Assembly: GCF_900143235.1 (NCBI RefSeq)
Contig: NZ_FRDF01000013.1
Coordinates: 47,721 to 111,720 of the forward strand
From: Erythrobacter sanguineus
Lineage (GTDB): Bacteria > Pseudomonadota > Alphaproteobacteria > Sphingomonadales > Sphingomonadaceae
Direction: 5' to 3'
Length of the DNA: 64,000 nt
Shown: positions 52,483 to 61,387 of the stretch, piece by piece
Position numbering within the stretch: position 1 is the stretch's first letter
Layout of the letters: every line of letters starts with the position of its first letter
Notes under the pieces: model-generated
Seen by the model: only the letters and a program-made list of their open reading frames with translations
What the model was told of the DNA's origin: nothing
Database searches by the model: none
Program-made: the position numbers and the translations under genes

Positions 52483-52504
52483 GGCGGAGCCCGAAGGCCC
52501 CGCC
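52483..52504 (-). terminator. rho-independent terminator of the Oar-like receptor gene
   Basis: On minus, 9-base arms GGCGGGGCC and GGCTCCGCC enclose the stable loop TTCG and are followed by GTTTGTGTTTG. It begins 30 bases after the receptor stop. Confidence 0.8.
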
Positions 52505-52534
52505 GCTCATGTGTCCTGTCAGGCAGGCTGCGAA

Positions 52535-55500
52535 TTAGAATTCGTAGCGCGCACCCACCTGGATCCGCCATGCCGAGGGGCCGGGCGCGATGAAGTTCTG
52601 ATCGTCCGGCGCGAAGCCGCTGATGATGTAGCGGCCTTGCGGGTCCACCCCACCATCAACCACGTCGACGAAGTCCGGACGGCGACGCAGCACGTTCCAG
52701 TCTTCGTCAAGCAGGTTGAGGAAGTTCTGGAAGTCGGCAAACAGCGTCACCCGATCCTGCGTGATGCCGGTGAGCTTGCCAATGAACGGCAGTTCCTGGC
52801 TGAAGCGAAGGTCGACATCGAAGTGCCAGTCCTGCCGGCAGGTGTTGCGCTCGATCGAGGTGCCGGGGGTGAAACCGCAGTTCGTCCCATTGACGTAATC
52901 GATCAGGTCCGCAACCGCACCCGCATTCGACAGCGGCGACACGTTCGGATCATTCGGACCGTTCGGAATGTACAGCAGCGCATTGTCCGAACCCGAAGCC
53001 GAGTCGTTGAACACCCCGCCACCATCGAAAGTCAGGCTGTACGGCAGGCCCGAACGCGCACGGAAGAACAGGCCGATATTGGTATCATACCCATCGATGA
53101 ACTCTTCGCGCAGGTTGAAGGTCGCCGTGATATTGTGCTGCACTTCGAAGTTCGAGGTCGACACCGCCGGGTTCTGCCGGTCGAAGGCCGCGGTGATGTC
53201 ATAGGACGAAGTCGCCGTGGACGAACCGTTGTTGCGGTTGTTGCTCGAGTCGGTGAAGGCGTAACCCAGATTCACGTTGAACGAACCGCCCTGCGTGAAC
53301 AGGCCGCCCTGGAACCGCTTCGACAGGATGATCGAGGCGACGTGGCTATCGTAGCTCGGCCCGTTCGTGAGCTGGATTTCATCGTCACGACCAATGCGGT
53401 TGAAACAGGGTGCCGTCACGTTCTGCCACACCGGCGGCGTGCCCCCCGAGTAGTTGAGCGTGGCGTTGCAGCCCACCGCATCGGGATCGGTCGGATCGAT
53501 CGCCGCGTAGATCGGGCGCCCGTCAACCGTGAAGCCGTTGAGCCCGCGGGTGATGTTGGGGGTCTGCGCCAGATCGACGAAGTTCAGCGTGTCGTTAAAC
53601 CGCGAATAGATGTAATCGAGGTTCAGGCGCCAGTCGCTGAAGAAGCCGCTATCCGTTCCGAAGGTGGTCTGGAAGCCGATATTCGCGCGCACCACGGTCG
53701 GCACGTCGAATTCGGGATCGGTCGACTGTGCGTCGGCGAGACCGGCAGCAGCCTGCGCCGAACCATTGGCAATCGCGCAGCCCGGGAAGCCGGTGAAAGT
53801 ACCGCCCTGCACCACGCTGAACGAGCCATCCGGGTTGGTAAGCCCGGCGCAGTTCGCGCTGAAGGTGCTGCCTTCGCCCACCGCAAACCCGTTGTTCGAG
53901 AAGGCGTTGGAGAAATACACCACCGGATCGCCGCCCGAGAACACGCCGACGCCGCCGGTCAGGCGCGAGTTCGAGAAGAAGCCGTCATTGTCGAAATCAT
54001 AGGTCGCCGAAAGGCGCGGTAGCACAACCGGATCCAGCCGGCTGAACGGGTTCGCATTGCTGAAGCCGTAGCGGTTGAGGAAGGTCGGGTTGGCGCGCGG
54101 CGCGTCACCATCGAAGATCTGCACCCGGATACCAGCGTTGATCGCCAGTTGGTCGGTCGCCTGCCATTCGTCCTGGGCATAGAACGAATAGATCTGGCGG
54201 CTGAACAGCGCGGCCGCTTCGTTGATGTCACCCGTCGGGGAGGCGTTGATGGTGCCCCCGCCCAGGTTACCGGCAGCCAATTCGTCGGCCAGATCGCCAA
54301 ACACGCTCGAGAAATTACCACCGGCGACGATCCCGTTACGGAAATCGGCAAGGTCGCGGAAGAACAGCGTGCCGGTGGCGTTCACTGCAAACAGGTTGAA
54401 CACTTCCAGATCGTTGATCTCGGCGCCCAGCTTGAAGAAGTGACCGCCGCCCGCGTCGATGTTCATCTGGAAACGGGCCTGATCAATCTTGGTGTCGAGC
54501 TGGTTGGCCGAACGGAAGATGCCCGGACCGGTGGTCAGCAGGCCGCTTTGGTTGGTTTCACCCGGAACAGCGGGCACGCCAACGGCCAGACGCACGATTG
54601 GGTTGTCGGACTGGGCTTCACCGCCGCCGAACGGACCTTGCACGTCACCGACTTCAGCGCGGCTCATGCGCAGTTCGGTCGAGACCGAGTCGTTCCATTC
54701 CGAATAGAGACGGACCGAGTAGTAATTCGAAATCGTGCCTTCGTCCTCGAACGAATTGAGGCCGGTCAGGTTCTGGCCGCCGGTGTCGGATTCGACGTTG
54801 GTTTCCTCAAGCCGCTGATAGGTGGCCTCGAGCCGGTGGCCTTCGGCGATCACTGCGTCCACACGGCCGAAGTACCGCACCGAAGCTTCGGGCAGTGCGC
54901 GCGGGTAACCGCCGGTGTCGATGCCATAAACGTCGTTGGCGATCTGCGAGAATTCGTCGAACTGGGCCTGAGTCACGAAGTTGGCTTCATTGAGGAAACC
55001 GCCGCCGGCAGGGCCGAATTCGTTGCCGTCGCCCAGATCGGTTTCTTCATAACCGAAGCTGAAGAACAGGCGATCCTTGATGATCGGGCCGGACAGGGTG
55101 GCGCCCCAGCGCTTTTCCTGGCTGCCGGTGTCGAGATCGCCGACCATGCCGCCATCGAAATAGGTGATGAAAGCCGAGCCGCTGAACTGGTTGCCGCCGC
55201 CCTTGGTGACGACGTTCACGAGACAGCCGGTGAAGTCCGAATATTCCACGTCGAACGGCGCGAATTCGACCGAGACCTGATCGACCACGTCGAACGGCAG
55301 CGGCAGCGCGTTGCGCGCGGCAAACGGCGTGCCGTTGAGGCCGAACACGTCAGCCTGCACGATACCGTCGACGGTGAAGGTGTTCGAACGGTCATTGCCG
55401 CCGAGGCAGGAGATGCGCTCCACGTCGTTCTGGTTGTCCAGCGCAACGCGCGGGTCGATGCGGATGATGTCGCGGATGTCGCGGGTGATCGACGGGAAGG

Positions 55501-55951
55501 CTTCAAGCTCTTCGCGGCCAAAGGCGGTGCCCGGGCCGACTGCAACCTGGCTTACGCGGGCGCGGGCACCGGTCACGATGATGGCACTGTCGCTGGCACC
55601 GGCCTCGGTCGAGGCGAGGACGAAGTTGAACGCCGTGCGGCCACCGATGTTGGTGGAGACGTTTTCAACCGTCTGGCCTTCGTAACCGGCTGCGGTGACG
55701 GTGATTTCGTAATTGCCCGGCTGCAGCGCGATGATGCGGAAACCGCCATCCGCGCCGGTGGTGGTGGTGCGGGTGCCGTTGGTGGAGGTGTTGGTGACGA
55801 CCACCACAGCGCCCGAAATGGCATTGCCGTTCTCGTCGCTGATCTGCCCTTCGACGCCCGAGGTAATCTGCTGTGCCGCAGCCGGCGCAACAAAGGTGGA
55901 GGTGGCGGCAAGACTGACAACGCTTGCCGCGAGAAGATACTTAAGCTTCAT
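52535..55951 (-). CDS. Oar-like TonB-dependent receptor with carboxypeptidase-regulatory-like domain
   Basis: The 1138-residue product has a signal peptide (ending VAPAAAQQ) and an N-terminal carboxypeptidase-regulatory-like beta-sandwich (VEGQISDENGNAISGAVVVVTNTSTNGTRTTTTGADGGFRIIALQPGNYEITVTAAGYEG). A divergent plug follows (FPSITRDIRDIIRIDPRVAL, NTFTVDGI, DVVDQVSVEFAPFDVEYSDFTGCLVNVVTKGGGNQFSGSAF), then a long barrel ending RIQVGARYEF. This order is that of the Oar/OmpA-related receptors, some of which import proteins or peptides. It is transcribed alone. Confidence 0.9.
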   Translation of the reverse strand: MKLKYLLAASVVSLAATSTFVAPAAAQQITSGVEGQISDENGNAISGAVVVVTNTSTNGTRTTTTGADGGFRIIALQPGNYEITVTAAGYEGQTVENVSTNIGGRTAFNFVLASTEAGASDSAIIVTGARARVSQVAVGPGTAFGREELEAFPSITRDIRDIIRIDPRVALDNQNDVERISCLGGNDRSNTFTVDGIVQADVFGLNGTPFAARNALPLPFDVVDQVSVEFAPFDVEYSDFTGCLVNVVTKGGGNQFSGSAFITYFDGGMVGDLDTGSQEKRWGATLSGPIIKDRLFFSFGYEETDLGDGNEFGPAGGGFLNEANFVTQAQFDEFSQIANDVYGIDTGGYPRALPEASVRYFGRVDAVIAEGHRLEATYQRLEETNVESDTGGQNLTGLNSFEDEGTISNYYSVRLYSEWNDSVSTELRMSRAEVGDVQGPFGGGEAQSDNPIVRLAVGVPAVPGETNQSGLLTTGPGIFRSANQLDTKIDQARFQMNIDAGGGHFFKLGAEINDLEVFNLFAVNATGTLFFRDLADFRNGIVAGGNFSSVFGDLADELAAGNLGGGTINASPTGDINEAAALFSRQIYSFYAQDEWQATDQLAINAGIRVQIFDGDAPRANPTFLNRYGFSNANPFSRLDPVVLPRLSATYDFDNDGFFSNSRLTGGVGVFSGGDPVVYFSNAFSNNGFAVGEGSTFSANCAGLTNPDGSFSVVQGGTFTGFPGCAIANGSAQAAAGLADAQSTDPEFDVPTVVRANIGFQTTFGTDSGFFSDWRLNLDYIYSRFNDTLNFVDLAQTPNITRGLNGFTVDGRPIYAAIDPTDPDAVGCNATLNYSGGTPPVWQNVTAPCFNRIGRDDEIQLTNGPSYDSHVASIILSKRFQGGLFTQGGSFNVNLGYAFTDSSNNRNNGSSTATSSYDITAAFDRQNPAVSTSNFEVQHNITATFNLREEFIDGYDTNIGLFFRARSGLPYSLTFDGGGVFNDSASGSDNALLYIPNGPNDPNVSPLSNAGAVADLIDYVNGTNCGFTPGTSIERNTCRQDWHFDVDLRFSQELPFIGKLTGITQDRVTLFADFQNFLNLLDEDWNVLRRRPDFVDVVDGGVDPQGRYIISGFAPDDQNFIAPGPSAWRIQVGARYEF

Positions 55952-56202
55952 GATACGCCCCTGATGACAGTGGAGAGAGAGATGAGACCGGGCTCCCCTA
56001 AGCCCGCGCGACTGCGGAAAAGCGACTGTTCTGTGACAGTTTGATGAAACCCGCGAACCTCACAATGCGTTTCCTGACGTAGCGTTTCCCGCAGTGCACA
56101 AAATCACGCGCATTTCCGCCACTTCCCGCAGCAGGTGTTGCATCTGCGCAACGAATGGAAGGTTTTTTGGCTGCGCCGTTTTCCGGCTGCGAGCGGGCGG
56201 GT

Positions 56203-57132
56203 TCAGGCGAGATTGATCTCGCGCAGCCGCTGCATCAGGAAATCATGCGCGGAGATCGGCTCAGGCGGGGGATTCGCAGCATCGGCGTCGATGCATTCGG
56301 GCAGCGGGGTGATCAGGAAATCGGGCCGGAAATGCAGGAAGAACGGCATCGAATAGCGTGATCGCCGCGCCGCATCCCCGCGCGGATTGACGACCCGGTG
56401 CGTGGTCGAACGCAGCTGTCCATTGGTCTGGCGTTCAAGCATGTCACCGACATTGATGACCAACGCGCCCTCCGCCGCTGGGATCGGCAGCCATTCGCCC
56501 TGCTTGGTGAGCAGTTCGAGGCCCGCCTCCTCGGCCCCGAGCAGCAGTGTGATGGTGTTGATATCACCATGCGCAGCGGCGCGAATCGCGCCTTCGGGCG
56601 CATCGGGGCCGAGCGGCGGGTAATGCAGCAGGCGCATCACCGAATTGCCGTCCTCGACGCTGGCGGCAAAAAAGGTCCTCGGGCGGCCAAGGTGCAATGC
56701 GATGGCTTCGAGCACGCGCGCACCCGCGGCCTCGAAGGCGGCGAACAGCGCGCCCATGGTTTCGCGGAAGCCTTCGACTTCGTCGGGCCAGATATTGGGG
56801 GCCATGAATGCGGTCAGCGGGTGTCCGGGCGGCAGGCTGCGGCCGACGTGCCAGAATTCCTTGAGGTCAAACACCTCGGCGTCCTTGGCCTTTTCGGTCC
56901 CGAACGGGGTGTAGCCGCGCGCCCCGCCGCCGCCTTCGATTCGGTAGGCGCGCTTGACCGCATCAGGCAGCGCGAAGAACGCCTTGGAAACCGCCTCCGC
57001 CTCGTCGATCAGATCCTGCGGGATGCCGTGATCGCGCACCACGGCAAAGCCATATTCGGCAAAGCTGCGCCCGAGTTCATCGGCGATGGCTTCAAGCGGC
57101 TGGGCGAGCGAAACGGAAGCAATGTCATTCAT
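56203..57132 (-). CDS. 2-oxoglutarate/Fe(II)-dependent oxygenase (isopenicillin N synthase-like)
   Basis: The 309-residue product has the N-terminal DIOX_N part (RSFAEYGFAVVRDHGIPQDLIDEAEAVSKAFFALP) and the jelly-roll core with the HxD...H metal triad in AAHGDINTITLLLG and LRSTTHRVVNP. RRSRYSMPFFLHF supplies the Arg and Ser that bind 2-oxoglutarate. Bacterial members act on small molecules; the substrate is unknown. It is separated from both neighbours by short spacers and shares the minus strand with the receptor and the nucleoside transporter. Confidence 0.9.
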   Translation of the reverse strand: MNDIASVSLAQPLEAIADELGRSFAEYGFAVVRDHGIPQDLIDEAEAVSKAFFALPDAVKRAYRIEGGGGARGYTPFGTEKAKDAEVFDLKEFWHVGRSLPPGHPLTAFMAPNIWPDEVEGFRETMGALFAAFEAAGARVLEAIALHLGRPRTFFAASVEDGNSVMRLLHYPPLGPDAPEGAIRAAAHGDINTITLLLGAEEAGLELLTKQGEWLPIPAAEGALVINVGDMLERQTNGQLRSTTHRVVNPRGDAARRSRYSMPFFLHFRPDFLITPLPECIDADAANPPPEPISAHDFLMQRLREINLA

Positions 57133-57205
57133 GCGCGCGGCCTTACACCCGCCCTCGCGCGCCTGCCAAGAGCAATGGGGCCAAGAGCAATGGCGTCAGG
57201 CGGAT

Positions 57206-58684
57206 TCAGAACGGGAGAAACAGGCTCGCCAGCGCCGCGCTCATCAGGTTGGCGAGGCTGCCTGCGGCAAGTGCCTTCAATCCCAGCCGCGCAATCACGG
57301 GGCGCTGATTGGGGGCCAGCCCGCCGGTGACCGCCATCTGGATTGCGATCGAGGAAAAATTGGCAAAGCCGCACAGCGCAAAGGTGATGATCGCACGGCT
57401 CCGTGTCGTCAGCTCATCGCCTTGCATCGCGCCCAGATCGATGAAGGCGACGAATTCGTTGAGCACGATCTTGGTGCCGAACAATCCACCCGCAATGCGC
57501 GCCTGTTCCCAGTCGGCGATCCCGATCAGGAACATCACCGGCGCAAACAGGTAACCCAGCAGTTTCTGAAAGCTCAGGGTTTCGAACCAGACGGCGCTTT
57601 CCGGCCCCATCGGCGCGCCCACCCCTGCCGCAAGCGCAACGATGCCCGATCCGATCCCGCCCAGCATCCCGTTGGCCAGCGCCACCAGCGCGACAAACAC
57701 CATCACCATCGCGCCCACCGCAACCGCCAGCTTGACCCCTGTCTGGGTGCCTTGCGCGGCGGCCTCGATGATATTGGCGGGGCGATGACCTTCCTCGAAG
57801 GTTTCAGCCGCGGTCACTTCATCCGCCTTGCCGCTTTCCACCATCGCCGCCGGCCCGCCCGAGCTGATGCGCGACTGCGGCAGCTCGATTTCATGGCCGT
57901 TCTCGTCATACATCACCACCCGTGTCGCCTCGGCCAGCGCATTTGTCCGCCCGCGCGCACGGGCGACCGCCGCGGCGGCGATCCCGTCATCCCGGCCGGG
58001 CGCATAGGGTGCATCGTCGGGCATGATGATCTTGGCCATCAGGATCCCGCCCGGCGCCGACATGAAGGCAGCCGCAAGCAGGAATGGCACGGCATCCGCG
58101 CCGATAAAGCTGGCATAGGCAGCCAGAATCGTTCCCGCCACGCCCGCCATGCCGACCGCCATCAGCGTGAACAGCCGCGCGGGCGGCAGCGCGGCGAGAT
58201 AGGGGCGCACCACAAGCGGGCTTTCCGACTGGCCGACAAAAATATTGGCCGCCGCCCCCAGCGCCTCGACCTTGCTGATGCCGGTGACCCACCCAATCGC
58301 CCCGCCCACCCAGCGCACCAGCCGCTGCATGATGCCGAGGTGATAGAGGATCGAAACGATCGCGGCGAAGAACACGATCACCGGCAAGGCGGCGATGACG
58401 AAGGTGTTGGCAAAAGGATTGCTTTCCATCGGCCCGAACACCGATGTGATCCCGACCTTGGAGAAATCGAGCAGCGCAATCACCCCTTCGGACAGGCCAC
58501 CGATCACGGCCACGCCGATATCGGTGCGCAGCACGATCAGCGCGGTGAAGGCCTGTAAGCCGAACGCCGCGCCCACCACGCGCAAGTTGATCCTGCGTCT
58601 GGCGGAAGACAGCGAAAAGGCGATGGCCAGAATGGCCGCGACCCCTGCAAGGCTCAGCAGGATGGACGTGATACTCTCGTTCAC
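57206..58684 (-). CDS. concentrative nucleoside transporter (NupC/CNT family)
   Basis: The 492-residue inner-membrane protein has the CNT blocks: PVIVFFAAIVSILYHLGIMQRLVRWVGGAIGWVTGISKVEALGAAANIFVGQSESPLVVRPYLA, GVAGTILAAYASFIG and GTKIVLNEFVAFIDLG, then TFALCGFANFSSIAIQMAVTGGLAPNQR near the C-terminus. A hydrophilic insertion of about 90 residues in the middle (MPDDAPYAPGRDD to EEGHRPANIIEAAAQG) is typical of the longer forms. It uses a GTG start at 58684 with AGGGGC upstream. It probably imports nucleosides with sodium or protons. Confidence 0.9.
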   Translation of the reverse strand: MNESITSILLSLAGVAAILAIAFSLSSARRRINLRVVGAAFGLQAFTALIVLRTDIGVAVIGGLSEGVIALLDFSKVGITSVFGPMESNPFANTFVIAALPVIVFFAAIVSILYHLGIMQRLVRWVGGAIGWVTGISKVEALGAAANIFVGQSESPLVVRPYLAALPPARLFTLMAVGMAGVAGTILAAYASFIGADAVPFLLAAAFMSAPGGILMAKIIMPDDAPYAPGRDDGIAAAAVARARGRTNALAEATRVVMYDENGHEIELPQSRISSGGPAAMVESGKADEVTAAETFEEGHRPANIIEAAAQGTQTGVKLAVAVGAMVMVFVALVALANGMLGGIGSGIVALAAGVGAPMGPESAVWFETLSFQKLLGYLFAPVMFLIGIADWEQARIAGGLFGTKIVLNEFVAFIDLGAMQGDELTTRSRAIITFALCGFANFSSIAIQMAVTGGLAPNQRPVIARLGLKALAAGSLANLMSAALASLFLPF

Positions 58685-58886
58685 GGCAGCGACGATGCCC
58701 CTTGTTTGTCCGGAAACTGACCCGATCCCCGGTTGCCGGCAGGCAGGACGCCGCTCGCAACCGCGCCGGGCGTGGCAGTTTGCGGGGCCAGTTGCAAGCA
58801 GGGAAGATGACGCGGACCGGGCAGGCCGGTGACAGGGCAATGCAGGCGGCTTTTCTTTTGCCCGCGCGCTGGCTACCCCGGCCTTG

Positions 58887-59648
58887 ATGAAAAACACCGC
58901 GACCGAGGCGCCGCGCCCCGCCCCTTCCCCGTCTCTGGCCCCGTCTCCGGCTGCGTCACCAGCTTTGCCGCACGCAATGCCTCTGGGTCTTTTTGTCTTC
59001 ACCTTGCTGTATGGCGGTATGACAGTGCTGGCGGGCGTGCTCGCCTTCAAGCAGGTGCAGTTGTGGCCGACGCAGCTGGCGGTCGAAAGCGGGATTTTCG
59101 CCTTCCTGCTGCTGGTGGTGATTTCCAGCACGATCGCCCAGCTTTACGGCCGCGCTCTGGCGCAGCGGATCGTGTGGTGGGGGTTCCTGCCGCTCGGCCT
59201 GTCGGCGCTGCTGATGCAACTGGTGCTGGCGCTTCCACCCTCGGTTGAAATGGTCGCCTTCCGGCCCGATGATCTGGCCGCCTTCGAACAGGTCCACCGT
59301 TCGACCTGGCGGGTGTGGCTGGCAGGTCCGGCGGCCTACATCACCTCGCTGCTGCTCAATATCTGGATCTTCGACCGGCTGCGCGGCCCGGGCGAAGAAA
59401 CCACGATCGGGCTGATGGTGCGCGGCGCAATCGCTTCTGCCCTTAGTCAGGCGGTCGATTCGGTCATCTTCGTCACGCTCGCGTTCTATGGCGAGTTCGA
59501 CATCACCGATCTGATGCTGGGGCAGGTGCTGGCCAAGGTGGTGCTCAGCCTGGTGCTGGTGCCGTTCCTGATCACCTTCGGGGTGCGTGCGGCGCGTTGG
59601 CTTGACGATCGGGGGCTTGACGATCGGGGGCTTGATGAGCGGGGCTAG
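58887..59648 (+). CDS. VUT family (YhhQ-like) transporter
   Basis: The 253-residue product has a Pro/Ala/Ser-rich N-terminus and about six helices with AVESGIFAFLLLVVISSTIAQLYG, AAYITSLLLNIWIFDRLRG and ASALSQAVDSVIFVTLAFYGEF. These are typical of the vitamin uptake/queuosine precursor transporter family. The C-terminus repeats LDDRG-LDDRG-LDERG, encoded by three 15-base tandem copies at about 59600-59645. A TTG three bases upstream is an alternative start. It probably imports queuosine precursors, but no queuosine gene is near. Confidence 0.8.
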   Translation: MKNTATEAPRPAPSPSLAPSPAASPALPHAMPLGLFVFTLLYGGMTVLAGVLAFKQVQLWPTQLAVESGIFAFLLLVVISSTIAQLYGRALAQRIVWWGFLPLGLSALLMQLVLALPPSVEMVAFRPDDLAAFEQVHRSTWRVWLAGPAAYITSLLLNIWIFDRLRGPGEETTIGLMVRGAIASALSQAVDSVIFVTLAFYGEFDITDLMLGQVLAKVVLSLVLVPFLITFGVRAARWLDDRGLDDRGLDERG

Positions 59649-59726
59649 ACGGAGGGGGCACGATTCGGCGCTTTCAGCCTGAGCCTGTGGGCGGTATCGT
59701 CGGGGGAAGGTCAGGGAGGAAAATTC

Positions 59727-60050
59727 ATGAAAACCAGAATGATCGCGCTGCTCGCCGCCACCATCGCGCTGGTGGCCTGCAACGAAATCGTCAGCGGCCC
59801 CAGTTCAAGCACGTTTTACAACTGTGGCAACGGAACGCGGCTGAAGGTCGATTATGTCGATGCGGAAACCGTGATGGTGCAGATGAACGACGATGCACCT
59901 GTCACGATCCCGGCCGAAAAGGCCGCATCGGGCGCGAAATACATGAGCGCCACCCACCAGTTCTGGAGCAAGGGCGACGAGGCGATGTGGACCGTGGGCC
60001 GCATGGCACCAATGACCTGCAACAAGGTGATGATGCCGCGCGGAATGTGA
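59727..60050 (+). CDS. MliC/PliC-like lysozyme inhibitor lipoprotein
   Basis: The 107-residue product has a lipoprotein signal (MKTRMIALLAATIALVAC, Cys18) and a small domain with FYNCGNGTRLKVDYVDAETVMVQMND and the motif SGAKYMSATHQFWSKGDEAMW, then TCNKV. This matches the MliC family of periplasmic C-type lysozyme inhibitors, including paired cysteines. It is monocistronic and is the last gene before the tRNA-Lys fragment, so it belongs to the core chromosome side. Confidence 0.8.
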   Translation: MKTRMIALLAATIALVACNEIVSGPSSSTFYNCGNGTRLKVDYVDAETVMVQMNDDAPVTIPAEKAASGAKYMSATHQFWSKGDEAMWTVGRMAPMTCNKVMMPRGM

Positions 60051-60100
60051 GGCGCCGCCCCCTTTTAGAAGATTCTGATGGAGTGCTGATCGGTCGCACA

Positions 60101-60177
60101 GCGACCGCAAGGGCGACCGCCCGCCCGGAGGCCCGAACGGGCCGGGGATGTCGCAGTCCGGAGGGGCTGCGCAAACA
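60101..60177. repeat. repeat B copy 3 with covarying hairpin
   Basis: The block CCGCAAGGGCGACCGCCCGC (60105-60124) and a hairpin with arms CGCAGTCC and GGGCTGCG around GGAG (60152-60171) match the copy at 6793-6864, with compensating changes in the stem. It ends just before the tRNA-Lys fragment. Confidence 0.65.
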
Positions 60178-60181
60178 GGTA

Positions 60182-60226
60182 TGGTGAGCCCGACAGGATT
60201 CGAACCTGTGACCCGCTGATTAAAAG
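60182..60226 (-). repeat. 3' fragment of tRNA-Lys(UUU): probable attachment-site end of an integrated element
   Basis: On minus, the sequence from the anticodon loop CTTTTAA (60226-60220) to the encoded CCA (60184-60182) is a correct tRNA-Lys 3' half. It has TCAGC of the anticodon stem, a T arm CAGGTTCGAATCCTG and an acceptor strand CGGGCTC. Upstream bases (60227 on) do not pair with it, and there is no D arm or 5' acceptor strand. This is the usual look of an att core left at the distal end of an element integrated in a tRNA gene. Here the element lies to the right. Confidence 0.8.
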
Positions 60227-60326
60227 ATTCTCATGCACTGGTTATATATCAGTAGGTTATATGGCTGTTTACACCTTTGGTTTATACCTTTTGCTTCCAA
60301 ACCCCTTCCCGCCCATGCTCCTTTCT

Positions 60327-60491
60327 ATGCCAAAGAAGTCCAAGAATGCCCCCGATGGTGAGATCATAACGATCAGCAGAGGCTTGGCTATTTTCAAAGT
60401 GGGAGCCAGTCCGTTCTGGTAGGTTCGCATCCGTGACCCCCGCATAAAACGTCTACAAAAAGCCCCAAAAATACGGGCACACGCGTATTGA
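60327..60491 (+). pseudogene. N-terminal remnant of a tyrosine-type integrase
   Basis: The frame from the ATG at 60327 reads MPKKSKNAPDG, then GLAIFKVGASPFW, a stop (TAG, 60420-60422), and VRIRDPRIKR in the same frame, before drifting to another stop at 60489. GLAIYKxGxSPYWYxRI is the usual N-terminal motif of a family of phage-type integrases. The stop falls where the conserved second aromatic residue is expected, and the whole catalytic part is missing. The position 100 bases from the tRNA-Lys fragment fits an element end. No other gene is seen between 60227 and 60752. Confidence 0.65.
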
Positions 60492-60704
60492 TGGCACGCC
60501 GCAGTGCCAGTATCTGCAAGGTATCGAGATGCGCATCTCGGTCTTTGCCGTGGGCTTATAGATTGTAGCCAATGCTTAGGGGGAAGCCCGGCTTTTAAGC
60601 GGATCCCGCCTTACAAGCCGTATGCTTTGCCATGCTCTTCCATCGCTGGTGCGGGCGATAATGCGAAGGCCTAACACTCCAAATAGAAAAATTGTAATAA
60701 ACAA

Positions 60705-60734
60705 TTGACGAATACCAAAATACATCTTTGCTAA
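60705..60734 (+). promoter_or_regulatory. candidate promoter of the secreted protein at 60753
   Basis: TTGACG (60705-60710) and TGCTAA (60729-60734) are spaced by 18 bases in an A+T-rich stretch just upstream of the gene. This is a sigma-70-like match only. Confidence 0.35.
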
Positions 60735-60752
60735 CAGAATTGGACATAAATC

Positions 60753-61232
60753 ATGGTAAAATATCTCACTTTATTGCTTGCCGCCCTGGTCAGCTTTGTA
60801 GCGCTTCCCACTTCTGCAAGTGCAAATTCCAAACAATGCGTGAAAAACGATTCGGGAACGAGCCTCAGTGTGCACTGGTATCATCAGGATGGAAGTAAAG
60901 GCCCTACAAACACAAATCTCACCTATGGATTCGAGCTTTGCCACACAGTCACAGATGGCAAGCCGGGCTATGCTACCGTGGCGTGCAATGGTTGTGGATG
61001 GGCGGAAACCGCTGCGAAAGCTGCTGTGGTTGCTGCAGGAGCCACTGCCTTCGGGGTGTGTGTAGTTGCCACCAGCGGTGAGTGCTTGATGGAGGGCGAG
61101 GGCTTCGCAGCCGGAACAGTTGAAGCTGTTCAGTCGATCCCTTCATCGTTCAAGGGCAAGCTGGTAGTGGTTCCTGGCTACAATGGGACCACGAAGATTA
61201 CAGGTAACGCGTTCGGCCTCAAAGTAAACTGA
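60753..61232 (+). CDS. secreted Cys-rich protein of unknown function
   Basis: The 159-residue product has a clear signal peptide (MVKYLTLLLAALVSFVALPTSASA) and a mature part with cysteines in KQCVKN, ELCHTV, VACNGCGW, FGVCVV and GECLMEG, plus an Ala/Gly-rich hydrophobic segment (AAKAAVVAAGATAFGVCVV). I do not recognise the family. Base composition and codon choice are less G+C-rich than the genes left of 60180, in line with acquisition by transfer. A perfect hairpin follows the stop. It may act at the cell surface or outside the cell. Confidence 0.7.
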   Translation: MVKYLTLLLAALVSFVALPTSASANSKQCVKNDSGTSLSVHWYHQDGSKGPTNTNLTYGFELCHTVTDGKPGYATVACNGCGWAETAAKAAVVAAGATAFGVCVVATSGECLMEGEGFAAGTVEAVQSIPSSFKGKLVVVPGYNGTTKITGNAFGLKVN

Positions 61233-61246
61233 AGTTCGCCAAATCC

Positions 61247-61283
61247 GGCCTGGCTTTTATTGGACTGCAATAAAAGCCAGGCC
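61247..61283 (+). terminator. long perfect hairpin after the secreted protein
   Basis: 16-base arms GGCCTGGCTTTTATTG and CAATAAAAGCCAGGCC flank GACTG, 15 bases after the stop codon. It is probably a terminator, although only ATTTCT follows instead of a T run. Confidence 0.7.
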
Positions 61284-61387
61284 AGAATTTCTACAATAAA
61301 TATTTTTCCCCGGAAATTTTGAAAACTCATCAATGCGCGAATGATTTTTAATTGCGCCGATACCCGACTTTATAAAGGCTGTATTTA

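Noticed and set aside
54149..56044. 631-codon plus-strand frame opposite the Oar-like receptor
   Set aside because: It is antisense to an intact receptor gene and has no signal peptide or domain.
60182..60226. An intact tRNA-Lys gene
   Set aside because: Only the 3' half from the anticodon loop is present; there is no complementary 5' acceptor strand or D arm upstream.
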